The notes: generated by a model not told the origin, from the letters alone. Shown: positions 52,134 through 61,495, counted from the first letter of the stretch. The stretch is 64,000 nucleotides of DNA from an uncultured Eubacteriales bacterium (GCA_900315675.1 OMZY01000002.1:186001-250000), one strand, 5' to 3'. Numbers and translations are program-made.

Positions 52134-53012
52134 TCATCCCTTGATGGATCCGATCATAACCCCGGTCACAAAGTACTTCTGGATGAACGGATACAGGAAG
52201 AGCATCGGGATAATGGACAGCATAATCACACAGTAGCGGATAATGGCATGGAGCAGGTTCATCTCGTTGGCGGCTTCCCCGGCATCCGAAGCCTGGGTGG
52301 AATTCTGGAGCACAATCTCCCGCAGCACGATCTGCAGCGGATACAGTTCGCGTTTCCGGACGTAGATGGCTGTATGGAACCAGCTGTTCCAGATCTGGAC
52401 CGCGCTGAAGAGCGTAATCACCGCGATAATCGCCTTGGAGACCGGAATCACTATAGAAACCAGGATCCGGATATGGCCGGCCCCGTCAATTCTCGCCGCG
52501 TCCATCAGCCCTTCCGGTATACTTTTGAACGAGGTCCGCGTAATCATAATATTGAACACCGACAGCGCTGTCGGAAGGACAATGGCCGCGCGGGTGTCCA
52601 GCATGCCCAGGGACCGGATCACCATATAGGTCGGGATGATTCCGCCGTTGAACATCATCGTGAAGGTCAGGAACAGCGCGATCGCCCCGCCGAACAGCAG
52701 GTGCCGGCTCAGGCCGTATCCGGCGAAGATGGACATCAGGACCCCGAAGCCAGTGCCCAGGATCACGTACAGGATCGTGTTGACATAGCCCCGCAGCAGG
52801 CTCTCATTCTGCAGGGATTTCGTGTAGCCGATCATGGTTACCCCGTCCTTCGGCCACAGGATCAGGCCCCGTGTTTTGGCAACCGCGATCGGGTCACTGA
52901 TGGACGCGCAGAAGCAGTGCCAGATCGGAATCAGGCAGGCCAGCCCGATCAGGCAGAGAAAAATCACATTGAATACGGCGAAGATCTTTTCGCCCCTTGT
53001 CCGTTTGATCAT
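52134..53012 (-). CDS. Sugar ABC transporter permease, LplC/YtcP type
   Basis: 292 residues with six predicted helices. The cytoplasmic EAA loop is GLMDAARIDGAGHIRILVSI (about 168-187). The N-terminal motif TRGEKIFAVFNVIFLCLIGL and the ending VTGVMIGSIKG are typical of CUT1-LplC permeases. Pairs with the LplB-type gene 16 bp upstream. Confidence 0.93.
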   Translation of the reverse strand: MIKRTRGEKIFAVFNVIFLCLIGLACLIPIWHCFCASISDPIAVAKTRGLILWPKDGVTMIGYTKSLQNESLLRGYVNTILYVILGTGFGVLMSIFAGYGLSRHLLFGGAIALFLTFTMMFNGGIIPTYMVIRSLGMLDTRAAIVLPTALSVFNIMITRTSFKSIPEGLMDAARIDGAGHIRILVSIVIPVSKAIIAVITLFSAVQIWNSWFHTAIYVRKRELYPLQIVLREIVLQNSTQASDAGEAANEMNLLHAIIRYCVIMLSIIPMLFLYPFIQKYFVTGVMIGSIKG

Positions 53013-53027
53013 TTTCTTCCCACCTCC

Positions 53028-53963
53028 TCAGAACAGGCTGGTTTCCGATTTGCGGCGGCTGATCCAGTTGACCGTCACCAGCAGGATCATGTTGATCACC
53101 GAGTTGAACAGGTCAACCGCCGCGGCATAGGCGTAGTCCCCGTCCAGCAGGCCCTTGCGGTAGACAAAGGTGGAAATGGTATCCGCTGTCTCATAGGTGG
53201 CCGGGCTGTAGAGCAGGATAATCTTCTGGTAGTTGACGCTCATCAGGTGTCCGACCCGCATGATCAGCATGATAATAATGGTGGGCATAATGCCCGGGAT
53301 AGTGACGTGCAGCGTCTGCTGCCAGCGGTTCGCGCCGTCCAGCTTCGCAGAGTCATACAGTTCCTGGTCAACCGCCGTCAGGGCGGAAATATAGATCACG
53401 CTGCCGTATCCCAGGCCCTGCCAGATGCCACTGGTAATCATGATCCCGTGGAAGGATCCCGGGTTCGAAATCAGTTCCTTGGGTCCGCCCAGCGCCTGGC
53501 TGATCTGGCTGAATACCCCCGTTGATTCCGTAAAGGTCTTCACCATGCCGCAGACCACCACCATCGAGATGAAATACGGCAGGTAGGAAATCGTCTGGAT
53601 CGACTTCTTGAATTTCCGGCTGCGCAGCTCATTGAGCATCAGTGCGAAGATAATCGGTGCCGGGAAGGAAAAAATCAGGTCCTTGATACTCAGTGTCAGG
53701 GTATTCCGCAGCAGGCGCCAGAAATAATAGCTGGAAAAGAATTTCTCGAAATTCCGGAATCCGACCCACGCGCTGCCGAAAAGGCCCTTCGCGAATTTGA
53801 AGTTTTCGAAAGCCATCACAATACCGAACATCGGCAGATAGCAGAAGATAATGTACCAGATGATCACCGGCAGCAGCAGCAGGTAAACCACCCAGTTCTC
53901 CCGCATATCCCGCCGGAGCCGCTGTCTGAAAGGCTTTTTTCTGGCGGTTATTTCCACAGGCAT
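53028..53963 (-). CDS. Sugar ABC transporter permease, LplB type
   Basis: 311 residues with six helices. EAA loop ELYDSAKLDGANRWQQTLHV (about 205-224). The start NWVVYLLLLPVIIWYIIFCY and the segment FAFENFKFAKGLFGSAWVGF-like loop are characteristic of LplB/YteP proteins. It forms the heterodimer with the LplC-type permease. No ATPase is encoded here, so a shared MsmX-like ATPase elsewhere is expected (inference). Confidence 0.93.
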   Translation of the reverse strand: MPVEITARKKPFRQRLRRDMRENWVVYLLLLPVIIWYIIFCYLPMFGIVMAFENFKFAKGLFGSAWVGFRNFEKFFSSYYFWRLLRNTLTLSIKDLIFSFPAPIIFALMLNELRSRKFKKSIQTISYLPYFISMVVVCGMVKTFTESTGVFSQISQALGGPKELISNPGSFHGIMITSGIWQGLGYGSVIYISALTAVDQELYDSAKLDGANRWQQTLHVTIPGIMPTIIIMLIMRVGHLMSVNYQKIILLYSPATYETADTISTFVYRKGLLDGDYAYAAAVDLFNSVINMILLVTVNWISRRKSETSLF

Positions 53964-54059
53964 TCTCCCCGTTCCTTGAAAAAAATCATCCCCGGGTCTT
54001 TGGAAAAACCGGGGCTGCGGCGCGCCGGCCGCGGCCCCGGAAGAAACACGCTGCGAAAA

Positions 54060-55625
54060 TTATCTCGCGTTGTAACGATCCACAGCAGCCTGCTTGAGCT
54101 CAATCGCCCGGTCGATGTTCATCGACTTCAGCTGGGCACGGAATTCGTCAAAGCTCTGGCTGGCGTTACCCATGACATAGTTGACCGTGAATTCTGTCGC
54201 GAAGGTGGTGATATCGCCCATGATATCGCTGAACTCTTCCTGTTCGGCTTCCGTCATGGTAATGGAGTCGGAGATATAGGCGGAGTAATCGCTTTCCATC
54301 AGGCGAGCCTGGGTCTCACGCTGGGTGTCTGTCCACATGCCCATCACGCGGTTGTAATCCTCATAAGGCGCGTTATTGGTGGTGTAGCGCTGGCGGGCCT
54401 GGCCCTGGGTCAGTCCGTCGGGGTTATTGGTGATCAGTCCGCCCCAGTGGGGACCGTTGTCATCGAAATAATAGGAACCGTCTTCCTTGCCTTCCGTCAC
54501 ACCGTAGTTCATCACGAAGGCGGCTTCCTCGCCGTACTGGGCATCCATCCATCTGATAGCTTCTTCCAAGTGTTTGCTCTGCGCGTTGACCGCGATGCAG
54601 TAGGTGTTCGTCAGCATGTCGGGCATCCGGTAATGGGCTTCGCCGCCCTCCTTCACCGGGATCTTGGTGCCGACCAGGTTGAAGTCGGGGTTCGTGGCGC
54701 CCTGCTTGGCGTAGTAGTCATGGCCGGTCCAGGAGGTGTAAATCGGGAACGCGCCGACCTTGTCGTTCAGCAGCAGGTCGTTTTCAGGCCAGCGGCCGTC
54801 ATGCACAGAGAAGCTCTGGTCGATCAGGCCTTCCTTGTACCACTGCTGCATCATGTCCAGGTATTCGCCGTAGCCGTCCTCGCAGGGTCCGTAAATGACC
54901 TTGCCCTCGGTGTTCAGGGACCAGTCCTTGGTGACGCCGTAGCCCGCGGCAAATTCGCTGTACCACATGAAGGTGTCTTTATTCACATACAGCGGGATTT
55001 CAAGGCCCAGCTGCTCTTTGAAAGCAGTCAGCACTTCGTGCCAGTCATCATAGGTTTCCGGCAGGTCCATACCGACCTTGTCCAGGAAGTCCTTACGGAT
55101 GGCCGGTCCGAAGTTCGGGCCGCGGCCGTCTTTATAAATATAGAAGAAGCACCAGCGGTTTCCTTCATCCGTCACGGATTCCCGCTTCAGGGCTTCGTTG
55201 GAATTGATGATCGCCATGTAGTTGGGCATCAGGTCTTCATAATCCTTCAGGTTTGCGTACACGCCGTCCGCAATGGCCATGTCATGGCCGGAGGGATAAA
55301 CAAAACCGTTGGGGATGGAGTTGTAGATCAGGTCCGGCATGTCATCGGATGCGAAGAGCAGGTTGAAAGCTTCACGGCTTGTACCGCTGGCGGGATGAAT
55401 CCATTCAATATGGATGCCCGTCTGTTCCTCCAGCCACTTGTACGCGTCGCTGTCATTGTAGTCCTGCATTCCGGGAACATTTGCCGCCAGGTCCAGGTCA
55501 AAGAAGAACCGCAGCGTCACGTCATCCGCGATATGCAGGTCACTTTTTTCCTCCGCGATACCGCTGACCGCGACGGTCATCAGCATCATAATTCCGAGAA
55601 CCAGGGCAATGAGTTTTTTCGCCAT
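54060..55625 (-). CDS. Extracellular sugar-binding protein (LipO/YtcQ type)
   Basis: 521 residues, type 1 solute-binding protein. Signal peptide MAKKLIALVLGIMMLMTVAV, then SGIAEEKS; the cysteine of a lipobox is absent, so unlike most relatives it is not clearly a lipoprotein. Family stretches: FNLLFASDDMPDLIYN (about 86-101) and LEEAIRWMDAQYGEEAAFVM. It captures an oligosaccharide or uronide for the LplBC permeases. Substrate unknown. RBS AAAGGTGAGG. Confidence 0.9.
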   Translation of the reverse strand: MAKKLIALVLGIMMLMTVAVSGIAEEKSDLHIADDVTLRFFFDLDLAANVPGMQDYNDSDAYKWLEEQTGIHIEWIHPASGTSREAFNLLFASDDMPDLIYNSIPNGFVYPSGHDMAIADGVYANLKDYEDLMPNYMAIINSNEALKRESVTDEGNRWCFFYIYKDGRGPNFGPAIRKDFLDKVGMDLPETYDDWHEVLTAFKEQLGLEIPLYVNKDTFMWYSEFAAGYGVTKDWSLNTEGKVIYGPCEDGYGEYLDMMQQWYKEGLIDQSFSVHDGRWPENDLLLNDKVGAFPIYTSWTGHDYYAKQGATNPDFNLVGTKIPVKEGGEAHYRMPDMLTNTYCIAVNAQSKHLEEAIRWMDAQYGEEAAFVMNYGVTEGKEDGSYYFDDNGPHWGGLITNNPDGLTQGQARQRYTTNNAPYEDYNRVMGMWTDTQRETQARLMESDYSAYISDSITMTEAEQEEFSDIMGDITTFATEFTVNYVMGNASQSFDEFRAQLKSMNIDRAIELKQAAVDRYNAR

Positions 55626-55905
55626 TGTTTGTGCACCTCACCTTTCTGATATTATGTGGTTTTTGGCGGACGTCCGCAGTCGGCCGGCCCGTTCGCTTTG
55701 TCTGGCTGCATTGTATATACGATCCTTTCCGCCCCGCAACCATCAGATTTTTCCCGCCTGTCAAAATCTGCTCAAAAAGGTCGCTTTTTGTCCTTTCTGG
55801 CCATCTATCATCTTTTTCCTGTCTATCAGAATCAGTCCTGGATCAATTGACAAAGCCCCCTGAAACGGCTAAACTGATCCTACTTTGAAGGCAGGAGAAG
55901 TCAAT
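55626..55905. other. Divergent regulatory region between the binding protein and AraC gene
   Basis: 280 bp. Rightward promoter: TTGACA (55847-55852), 17 bp, TAAACT (55870-55875). Leftward, a CATAAT near 55650 is a weak -10 and GCGGACGTCCGC (about 55661-55676) is a palindrome. Sites for the AraC regulator should lie here. Confidence 0.5.
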
Positions 55906-58218
55906 ATGAAAGATCAGGAGAACCGTGGGAAGCTTTTCTTTTGGAAAAAAGGTCCCGTTGCCAAAACAATATTATACTCTTATCTGATCGTATTGCTCCT
56001 GCCCCTCATCCTGACCGTCCTGATGACAACCACCGCGGTGCTGCAGCTGCAGAAGGAAAACGCCCGTCACGTGGAATCCACTTCCACTGAGCTTTCCCGG
56101 GTGTTTTCCGCTTATGTGGAGGAAATCCAGTCCAACAATACCCGCCTGCTGATTTCCGAAAACACCAGGCGGCTTTCCCTGGTCAACCCGGATTCCTTCT
56201 CCACCTCCGATATCCTGCTCCTGCGGGATCTGCAGAAGCAGCTTCCCAAAGCCACCGTCACTTCCGAATATATCCAGGCCATCTATCTCTGTTTCCTCCG
56301 CAGCGGCACCATGATGGATCCCCGCAGTGTCTATTATAACTATAATGCGGCCTATATGCTCAAGGATCGTCTGGGCATGTCCCTCTCGGCCTGGAAATCC
56401 TTCCTGGCCTCCGTTCCCAGGGAAATCGTAACACTCATTACGGGGGACCTGGACAACAAGCCCCATATCCTGATTGCCAACCGTCTGTCCTCCCATGGCG
56501 GCATCTCGGACGTCATTGTGGTCACCGAGTTCCGGAGTGAAACCGCAGTCCGCCTGATGGATGAATTTTCTGAAAACGGCGGCCTGTATCATACCCTGGT
56601 CGGTGAAAACGGCGCCATGCTCTCCGCTTCCTCCGTTTCCCCCGAAAACGGCGTCATGCAGGAGATGCTCCTGCCCATCGGCAACAGCAGTACCCGCATA
56701 GATTTCCAGCTGAAAACAGAAACACCGAAAGACCGCTTCCTCCGCCAGACCCTGTCCCTCTTCTTCGGGTACCTGGTCTGCGCACTGCTTTTCGCGGTTT
56801 TCGGCTGGCTCCTGATCCGCTATTTCTCCCGGAGGCAGTATTCCCCGATTGAAAAGCTCAACGCCTCCCTGCTTTCCAGCCTCAGCCGTTCCGGCGCCGA
56901 AGCCGTGCACGCGGCGAACCGGAATGAATATGAGATGATGTCCGAGGCTATTTCCGTCATCCTGCAGAATCACGCCACCTCCCACCTGGAGAACGAGCGC
57001 CTGCAGGAACGGATCCGCACCCAGCTGCTCCAGGGCATTCTTTTCGGCAACGTCCGGAAGGAGGAGATCATCCTCCGCCATACGGAGAATAACGGCATCC
57101 GTTTTGTGGGCAAACGCTTCCTGGTCGTGCTCTACGCCGTGGAGGATGTCCGGCGGGAAGACCAGTCTCCCCTGCTGATGCAGAACGCGGAAGCCCTCAG
57201 CCGCCTGGATGAGATCGTCCGCACTGCCATCGACCGCCTGGCGGATAACGGCAGCACCCGTTATGCGGTGGAGGTTGAGGAAAATGTTGCCTGCATCGTT
57301 TCCCTGCCGGATTCCCTGCCCGAGGAGCAGATCTGGAAGGACACACTCACCAACATTATGCAGGTCCGGGACTTCTTCCGTGACACCTTCGGCGTTATCC
57401 TGACCGCGGCCGTCAGCAGCCTGCACAGCGGCGTCGTTTCCATCACGACCTGCTTCCGCGAATGCCGGGAGGCGGCGGATTATATGGAGCTGATCGGCAC
57501 GGACGTCTCCGTCTGCCGTTATGACCAGATTCCCGCCGCGGCCAGTGACACCCTGTCCTTCCCGGAGCTGCTGGAAAAAGAGAAAAAGCTTTGCCGCAAC
57601 CTGTCCACCGGCGATTATCTCTCCGCCGAATCCACCTGGCCGGAGGTCGTGGACGCCCTTTCGCTCCGTAAATGCTCCCCCGAGGAAGGCAGGATCCGCC
57701 TGTTGAGCGTTGTGAACCTGATGGCTTCCTCCCTGGGCGACCTGCCCTCCGGTGTGGAGGACACTGTGCGCCATGCTTTTGATATCCATTCGCTCCGGAC
57801 GGTGTCCAACCTGGACAGCATGCTGGACAGGATCCGGTCCGCCCTTTCCACCCTCGCCTCCGACGCCTCAGGGGAAAAGGACCTGTCCTCCGGTGCGAAG
57901 GATCTGCAGTTTGTGGATTATGTCAACGCCAACATCACCGATCCTTCCCTTTCCATTTCCGTCATTGCCGATCATTTTGACATGAGTCCTTCCTACTTCT
58001 CCAAGCGGTTTAAGAAAGCCTCTGGTGAAAACCTGCTGGATTATATCCACCGGGAGCGGCTCCGCCTTGCCAAAGAGATCATGTCGGAGCGGCCTGATGC
58101 AACCCTGAAAGAAATCTGTGATCTCGTTGGTTATACTTCTCCCCTGACCATCAACCGGGCATTCCGGAAATATGAGGGCATTACTCCCTCTGATTACCGT
58201 TCCATGCTGAACCGCTGA
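55906..58218 (+). CDS. Membrane-anchored AraC-family regulator (YesN-type one-component sensor)
   Basis: 770 residues from the ATG at 55906 (AGGAGAAG upstream). Helix 1 at about 23-48 (TILYSYLIVLLLPLILTVLM), an extracytoplasmic sensor to about 285, helix 2 at about 290-312 (FFGYLVCALLFAVFGWLLIR). A long cytoplasmic part follows and ends in two AraC helix-turn-helices: SISVIADHFDMSPSYFSKRF and EICDLVGYTSPLTINRAF, closing with GITPSDYRS. It probably senses a sugar outside and activates the divergent ABC genes (inference). Confidence 0.92.
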   Translation: MKDQENRGKLFFWKKGPVAKTILYSYLIVLLLPLILTVLMTTTAVLQLQKENARHVESTSTELSRVFSAYVEEIQSNNTRLLISENTRRLSLVNPDSFSTSDILLLRDLQKQLPKATVTSEYIQAIYLCFLRSGTMMDPRSVYYNYNAAYMLKDRLGMSLSAWKSFLASVPREIVTLITGDLDNKPHILIANRLSSHGGISDVIVVTEFRSETAVRLMDEFSENGGLYHTLVGENGAMLSASSVSPENGVMQEMLLPIGNSSTRIDFQLKTETPKDRFLRQTLSLFFGYLVCALLFAVFGWLLIRYFSRRQYSPIEKLNASLLSSLSRSGAEAVHAANRNEYEMMSEAISVILQNHATSHLENERLQERIRTQLLQGILFGNVRKEEIILRHTENNGIRFVGKRFLVVLYAVEDVRREDQSPLLMQNAEALSRLDEIVRTAIDRLADNGSTRYAVEVEENVACIVSLPDSLPEEQIWKDTLTNIMQVRDFFRDTFGVILTAAVSSLHSGVVSITTCFRECREAADYMELIGTDVSVCRYDQIPAAASDTLSFPELLEKEKKLCRNLSTGDYLSAESTWPEVVDALSLRKCSPEEGRIRLLSVVNLMASSLGDLPSGVEDTVRHAFDIHSLRTVSNLDSMLDRIRSALSTLASDASGEKDLSSGAKDLQFVDYVNANITDPSLSISVIADHFDMSPSYFSKRFKKASGENLLDYIHRERLRLAKEIMSERPDATLKEICDLVGYTSPLTINRAFRKYEGITPSDYRSMLNR

Positions 58219-58241
58219 CAGCTCTGTTGAACATAAACAAT

Positions 58242-58269
58242 CCCCGGAACATCTGTTCCGGGGGTGTTT
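58242..58269. terminator. Terminator after the AraC gene
   Basis: CCCCGGAAC/GTTCCGGGG (58242-58250, 58255-58263) followed by GTGTTTTG. The flavodoxin gene converges on it. Confidence 0.8.
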
Positions 58270-58305
58270 TGCTTTGATCCTGGTTATATTGTCCTGAATT
58301 CCCTT

Positions 58306-58836
58306 TTATTCAGTAATCCAGGCCACGATCGGATCCGTATACCGGATATCGGAAACATCATAGGATTCGGAAATCATGGCTGCCTGCTTCTTCTCATCTT
58401 CCGTAGCGTTCTTCTTTTTTGCCAGGGAAGAGGCGAACATGCGCATCATCTGCTTGTAGGGAAAGCTCATTTTGTCATAATCCAGGCCTCCCTGGCAGTA
58501 GAATGCCCTGACCTCCTTTTTCAATGTATCCGGCACCATTCTTTGCAGTGCAGCGTCTATTTCGGGGCTGCCGTTTGGGCTTGCGCCCACGCCAAAGGCA
58601 GCCAGCCGTTTCCCTTTCCATGCCGGCGCCTTTTCCAGGAACCATTTCAGCTTCACAAAGGAGCCGCCCATGGCCCAGCTGCCGAAAACAATGGCGTCAT
58701 AGGGAGCAAAGAACCCGTCGTCTTTCTTCTTCGCGTCCTTCAGTTCAAGCAGGTCTCCCTGCGTCCGTTCAGCAATCCATTCCGCATATCTCTTTGTGAA
58801 TCCCGTCCGGGAAGAATAAATCACCAGGGTTTTCAT
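58306..58836 (-). CDS. Flavodoxin-domain protein
   Basis: 176 residues. MKTLVIYSSRTGFTKRYAEW is the FMN phosphate loop, and YDAIVFGSWAMGGSFVKLKW and YCQGGLDYDKM are the two isoalloxazine loops of the Flavodoxin_5 (HemG-like) family. Electron carrier or protoporphyrinogen-type oxidase partner. It overlaps the MarR stop by 4 bp (ATGA) and is likely controlled by it. Confidence 0.88.
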   Translation of the reverse strand: MKTLVIYSSRTGFTKRYAEWIAERTQGDLLELKDAKKKDDGFFAPYDAIVFGSWAMGGSFVKLKWFLEKAPAWKGKRLAAFGVGASPNGSPEIDAALQRMVPDTLKKEVRAFYCQGGLDYDKMSFPYKQMMRMFASSLAKKKNATEDEKKQAAMISESYDVSDIRYTDPIVAWITE

Positions 58837-59303
58837 AGCTTGCTCACATTCCTTTCCATTTTTATAATCGTCTCTATCGTAACCGCCAGATCTTTTTCTC
58901 CCACCCCGTCAAAAATCCGGCTGATAATTTCCCTGCTCTGGGCGTCATTCCGCTCACAGTATTCCTCACATTGTTCCGTAAGCAGCACCCGCTGTTTCCG
59001 CCTGTCCTTGCCATCAGTGCCCATTTCGATAAGGCCCTTTTTCTCCAGTTTCAGCAGGATCTGCTTCACATTCTGGTGGGAACTGCCCATCACTTCCGAC
59101 AGATCGTTCAGCGTCGGTGCTTCCCTGCAGAGCCTGATACAGATAATGGCAAAGAACTGCTTCCATGTGATATCCTGAAAAAAGGCTCCCGCGCTTGCCT
59201 GGAACCGATTGTCAAATGCGCTCAGCAGGCCCAGCAGGAAAGCCTGGGGCGGCATATTCCCGAATTCCACCTTGTCCATGTTCATTGCTTTGTCGTAATT
59301 CAT
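58833..59303 (-). CDS. MarR-family regulator
   Basis: 156 residues from the ATG at 59303 (GGAGGTGAGG upstream). Winged helix: LCREAPTLNDLSEVMGSSHQ, then NVKQILLKLEKKGLIEM and a wing with DGKDRRKQRVLLTEQ. It precedes and overlaps the flavodoxin gene. Two palindromes at its promoter are its likely operators. Confidence 0.92.
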   Translation of the reverse strand: MNYDKAMNMDKVEFGNMPPQAFLLGLLSAFDNRFQASAGAFFQDITWKQFFAIICIRLCREAPTLNDLSEVMGSSHQNVKQILLKLEKKGLIEMGTDGKDRRKQRVLLTEQCEEYCERNDAQSREIISRIFDGVGEKDLAVTIETIIKMERNVSKL

Positions 59304-59320
59304 GTCCTCACCTCCTGAAT

Positions 59321-59378
59321 ATATGTAATATATTACATATTTCTGCATAAATGTAACATGTTACCCGTTTTTTGTCAA
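59321..59378 (-). promoter_or_regulatory. Promoter and operators of the MarR/flavodoxin unit
   Basis: On the minus strand TTGACA (59373-59378), 17 bp, TACATT (59350-59355). GTAACATGTTAC (59353-59364) is a perfect palindrome over the -10. A second palindrome, ATATGTAATATATTACATAT (59321-59340), is just before the RBS. Both share the GTAA...TTAC half-sites. Confidence 0.72.
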
Positions 59379-59414
59379 GCATCATGAAGAAGTTTTGTTA
59401 TTATCTTTAAAATT

Positions 59415-59459
59415 GTTCTATATAGAACCTTGACTGTAATTAGTTCTATATGGTACTAT
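59415..59459 (+). promoter_or_regulatory. Promoter and operators of the second MarR unit
   Basis: TTGACT (59430-59435), 18 bp, TACTAT (59454-59459). GTTCTATATAGAAC (59415-59428) is a perfect palindrome directly upstream of the -35. GTTCTATATGGTAC (59443-59456), a near copy 28 bp on, overlaps the -10. Confidence 0.72.
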
Positions 59460-59492
59460 TTGGATGTAAACCTGATTTCCTCCGGAGGTATT

Positions 59493-59948
59493 ATGGAATC
59501 AAGAACTGGCTTTTTAATCTCCCAGATCAAGCAGGTGCAGTCCCGCGTATTTCAGCGTCTGCTGCAGGATTGCGGTGTTGCGGAATTCAACGGACCGCAG
59601 GGACGGATTCTTTATGTTCTTTGGCAGAAAGACGCCGTCCCGATCGTGGAACTGTCCCGGAAAACGGGACTTGCCAAGAATACGCTCACTGCTATGCTCG
59701 GGCGTATGGAGGATGCCGGTCTGATCGAAAGAAGAGCAGCCGGATGTGACAAAAGGCAGTCGCTGATCCTGCTGACTGAAAAATCCCGGAATCTTCAGGG
59801 AAAATATGACGAAGTATCCCGGAAGATGAATGAGATTTTCTATCAGGGATTTACGGAAGAAGAAGTCCGGGAAACGGATCAGAGGCTGGACCGGATCCTC
59901 CTGAACCTCGAACAGTCACAGCATAAACCAAAGAAAGAAAAAGAATAA
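59493..59948 (+). CDS. MarR-family regulator
   Basis: 151 residues from the ATG at 59493 (CCGGAGGTATT upstream). Winged helix: VPIVELSRKTGLAKNTLTAM, LGRMEDAGLIERR and the wing AAGCDKRQSLILLTEKS. Probably represses itself and the hydrolase gene 19 bp downstream through the GTTCTATA palindromes. Different half-sites from the neighbouring MarR indicate independent control. Confidence 0.92.
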   Translation: MESRTGFLISQIKQVQSRVFQRLLQDCGVAEFNGPQGRILYVLWQKDAVPIVELSRKTGLAKNTLTAMLGRMEDAGLIERRAAGCDKRQSLILLTEKSRNLQGKYDEVSRKMNEIFYQGFTEEEVRETDQRLDRILLNLEQSQHKPKKEKE

Positions 59949-59967
59949 AACAGGAGCGGTAAATCAT

Positions 59968-60705
59968 ATGCCTTATGCAAAACTGAATGACTTGAATATG
60001 TTTTATGAGGAATTTGGCCGGGGCGAAACAGTCCTGTTCCTGCACAGCCATTTCAGCCGGGGACTGCTGGCTTTTTCCGGACAGATTCTTCCCTTCTCCG
60101 GTCGGTATCGGTGCCTGTATCCGGATTTCCGCGGTCACGGACGGACCACGTGCGATGATCTGACCTGGAACAGCCGCATGATCGCAGATGACATGGCCTT
60201 GTTTCTCGATAAGCTGGGAATCAGGCAGGCACATCTCATTGGTTACAGCTGCGGTGCCTATGTGGGCTGCTACATGGCGGCGAAGTATCCTCAGAAAGTA
60301 AAGAGCCTGGTTACCATCGGAGGCGCGGCTTATCCCAGACCGGAAGGCGCAGCGGACTGTCTGCCGGAGAATCTGCTGAAGAATGGGAATACCGGCTTCA
60401 TCGAAGACATCAAAGCCAGGCATTATGAGGCGCACAGGGGCGACTGGCAGACTTATCTGCGGAACACGGTGGCCGACTGGCAGAATCATCCCAGCCTGAC
60501 GGATGCTGAGTGGCAGCATATTACCTGTCCGGCGTTTTTCATCAACGGGGAACACGATACGTTCGGCACCTGTGAGGAAATGCAGGAAAAAGTTCCCTCA
60601 GCAAAAATCTACAGGGTGATCGGCGGCGGACACCGTCCTCATTTTGTCGGGGAACAGATAGACGATATCAACAAAAGAATCCTGGATTTTCTGTCCGGAA
60701 TATGA
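59968..60705 (+). CDS. Alpha/beta hydrolase
   Basis: 245 residues. Classic fold: TVLFLHSHFSRGLLAF (oxyanion loop), nucleophile elbow GYSCGAYVG (Ser replaced in position: G-Y-S-C-G, catalytic Ser about 92), Asp in NGEHDTFG and His in GGGHRPHFVG. Esterase or related activity; substrate unknown. Cotranscribed with the MarR gene, as is common for detoxification hydrolases (inference). Confidence 0.88.
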   Translation: MPYAKLNDLNMFYEEFGRGETVLFLHSHFSRGLLAFSGQILPFSGRYRCLYPDFRGHGRTTCDDLTWNSRMIADDMALFLDKLGIRQAHLIGYSCGAYVGCYMAAKYPQKVKSLVTIGGAAYPRPEGAADCLPENLLKNGNTGFIEDIKARHYEAHRGDWQTYLRNTVADWQNHPSLTDAEWQHITCPAFFINGEHDTFGTCEEMQEKVPSAKIYRVIGGGHRPHFVGEQIDDINKRILDFLSGI

Positions 60706-60744
60706 TTGACTTTGGAAAGAAAAGACAGCATTCCTGTTCTTGAA

Positions 60745-60774
60745 AGTGACCGCGTTTACGGCGGTCACTTTTTT
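60745..60774 (+). terminator. Terminator of the MarR/hydrolase unit
   Basis: AGTGACCGC/GCGGTCACT (60745-60753, 60761-60769) followed by TTTTTT. It ends 5 bp before the next -35. Confidence 0.85.
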
Positions 60775-60778
60775 GTGC

Positions 60779-60827
60779 TTGACAGCTAATTTAAATTAGC
60801 CTATGATAAGGCTAATCCGAATTAGCC
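60779..60827 (+). promoter_or_regulatory. TetR unit promoter with two operators
   Basis: TTGACA (60779-60784), 17 bp, TATGAT (60802-60807). The palindrome GCTAATTTAAATTAGC (60785-60800) fills the spacer. A second, GGCTAATCCGAATTAGCC (60810-60827), starts 3 bp after the -10. Half-site GCTAAT is shared. Confidence 0.82.
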
Positions 60828-60845
60828 ATCACAGGAGGAGAATGT

Positions 60846-61472
60846 ATGGATACTAAAAGCAGGATTCTGGATGAGGCGCTGACGCTGTTCTCTGAAAAAG
60901 GCTATGCCAATGTCTTTGTCAGTGAAATCGCTGAACGGGTCGGAATCAAAGCCCCTTCCCTGTATAAACACTTTGAAAGCAAACAGGCCATATTTGACGC
61001 GCTCATCAGGGAAATGAACAATAACTTCCTGAAGCAGGCCGGTATGCTGCATATCCAGGGGAATGACGCCGTCCGGGACGCGGCGATCTATAAGAATCTT
61101 ACCGAGGAACAGCTGATCAGTCTTGGAAAGAATCTGTTCATGTATTTTCTCCATGATGACTATGTCAGGAGATTCCGGAAAATGCTCACGATGGCGGCGT
61201 ATCACGACAAAGAACTGTCGGAAGCGTATATGAAGCATTATGTGGACGATCCCCTGTCCTACCAGGGTATGCTCCTGGGACTGATGGTTCAGGAAGGCAT
61301 CCTGCACGCGGAAGACACGGAAATGATGACCCTGCACTTTTACGCGCCGATCTATATGCTGCTTACAGCCTGTGACCGGGATCCCGCCCGGGAAAAAGGG
61401 GCCGTTGAAATTCTTGAAAAACACATCCGTCAGTTCAACAGGCTGTACGGGCGAAAGACAGATCCGCGATAA
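60846..61472 (+). CDS. TetR-family repressor
   Basis: 208 residues. N-terminal helix-turn-helix RILDEALTLFSEKGYANVFV, then EIAERVGIKAPSLYKHFESK (about 26-45), the signature of TetR. The C-terminal ligand domain is not assignable. RBS AGGAGGAG. It should bind the two GCTAAT palindromes of its own promoter and control the flavoprotein and membrane protein genes downstream. Confidence 0.93.
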   Translation: MDTKSRILDEALTLFSEKGYANVFVSEIAERVGIKAPSLYKHFESKQAIFDALIREMNNNFLKQAGMLHIQGNDAVRDAAIYKNLTEEQLISLGKNLFMYFLHDDYVRRFRKMLTMAAYHDKELSEAYMKHYVDDPLSYQGMLLGLMVQEGILHAEDTEMMTLHFYAPIYMLLTACDRDPAREKGAVEILEKHIRQFNRLYGRKTDPR

Positions 61473-61495
61473 ATCGTTACAGGAGGATATTCATC

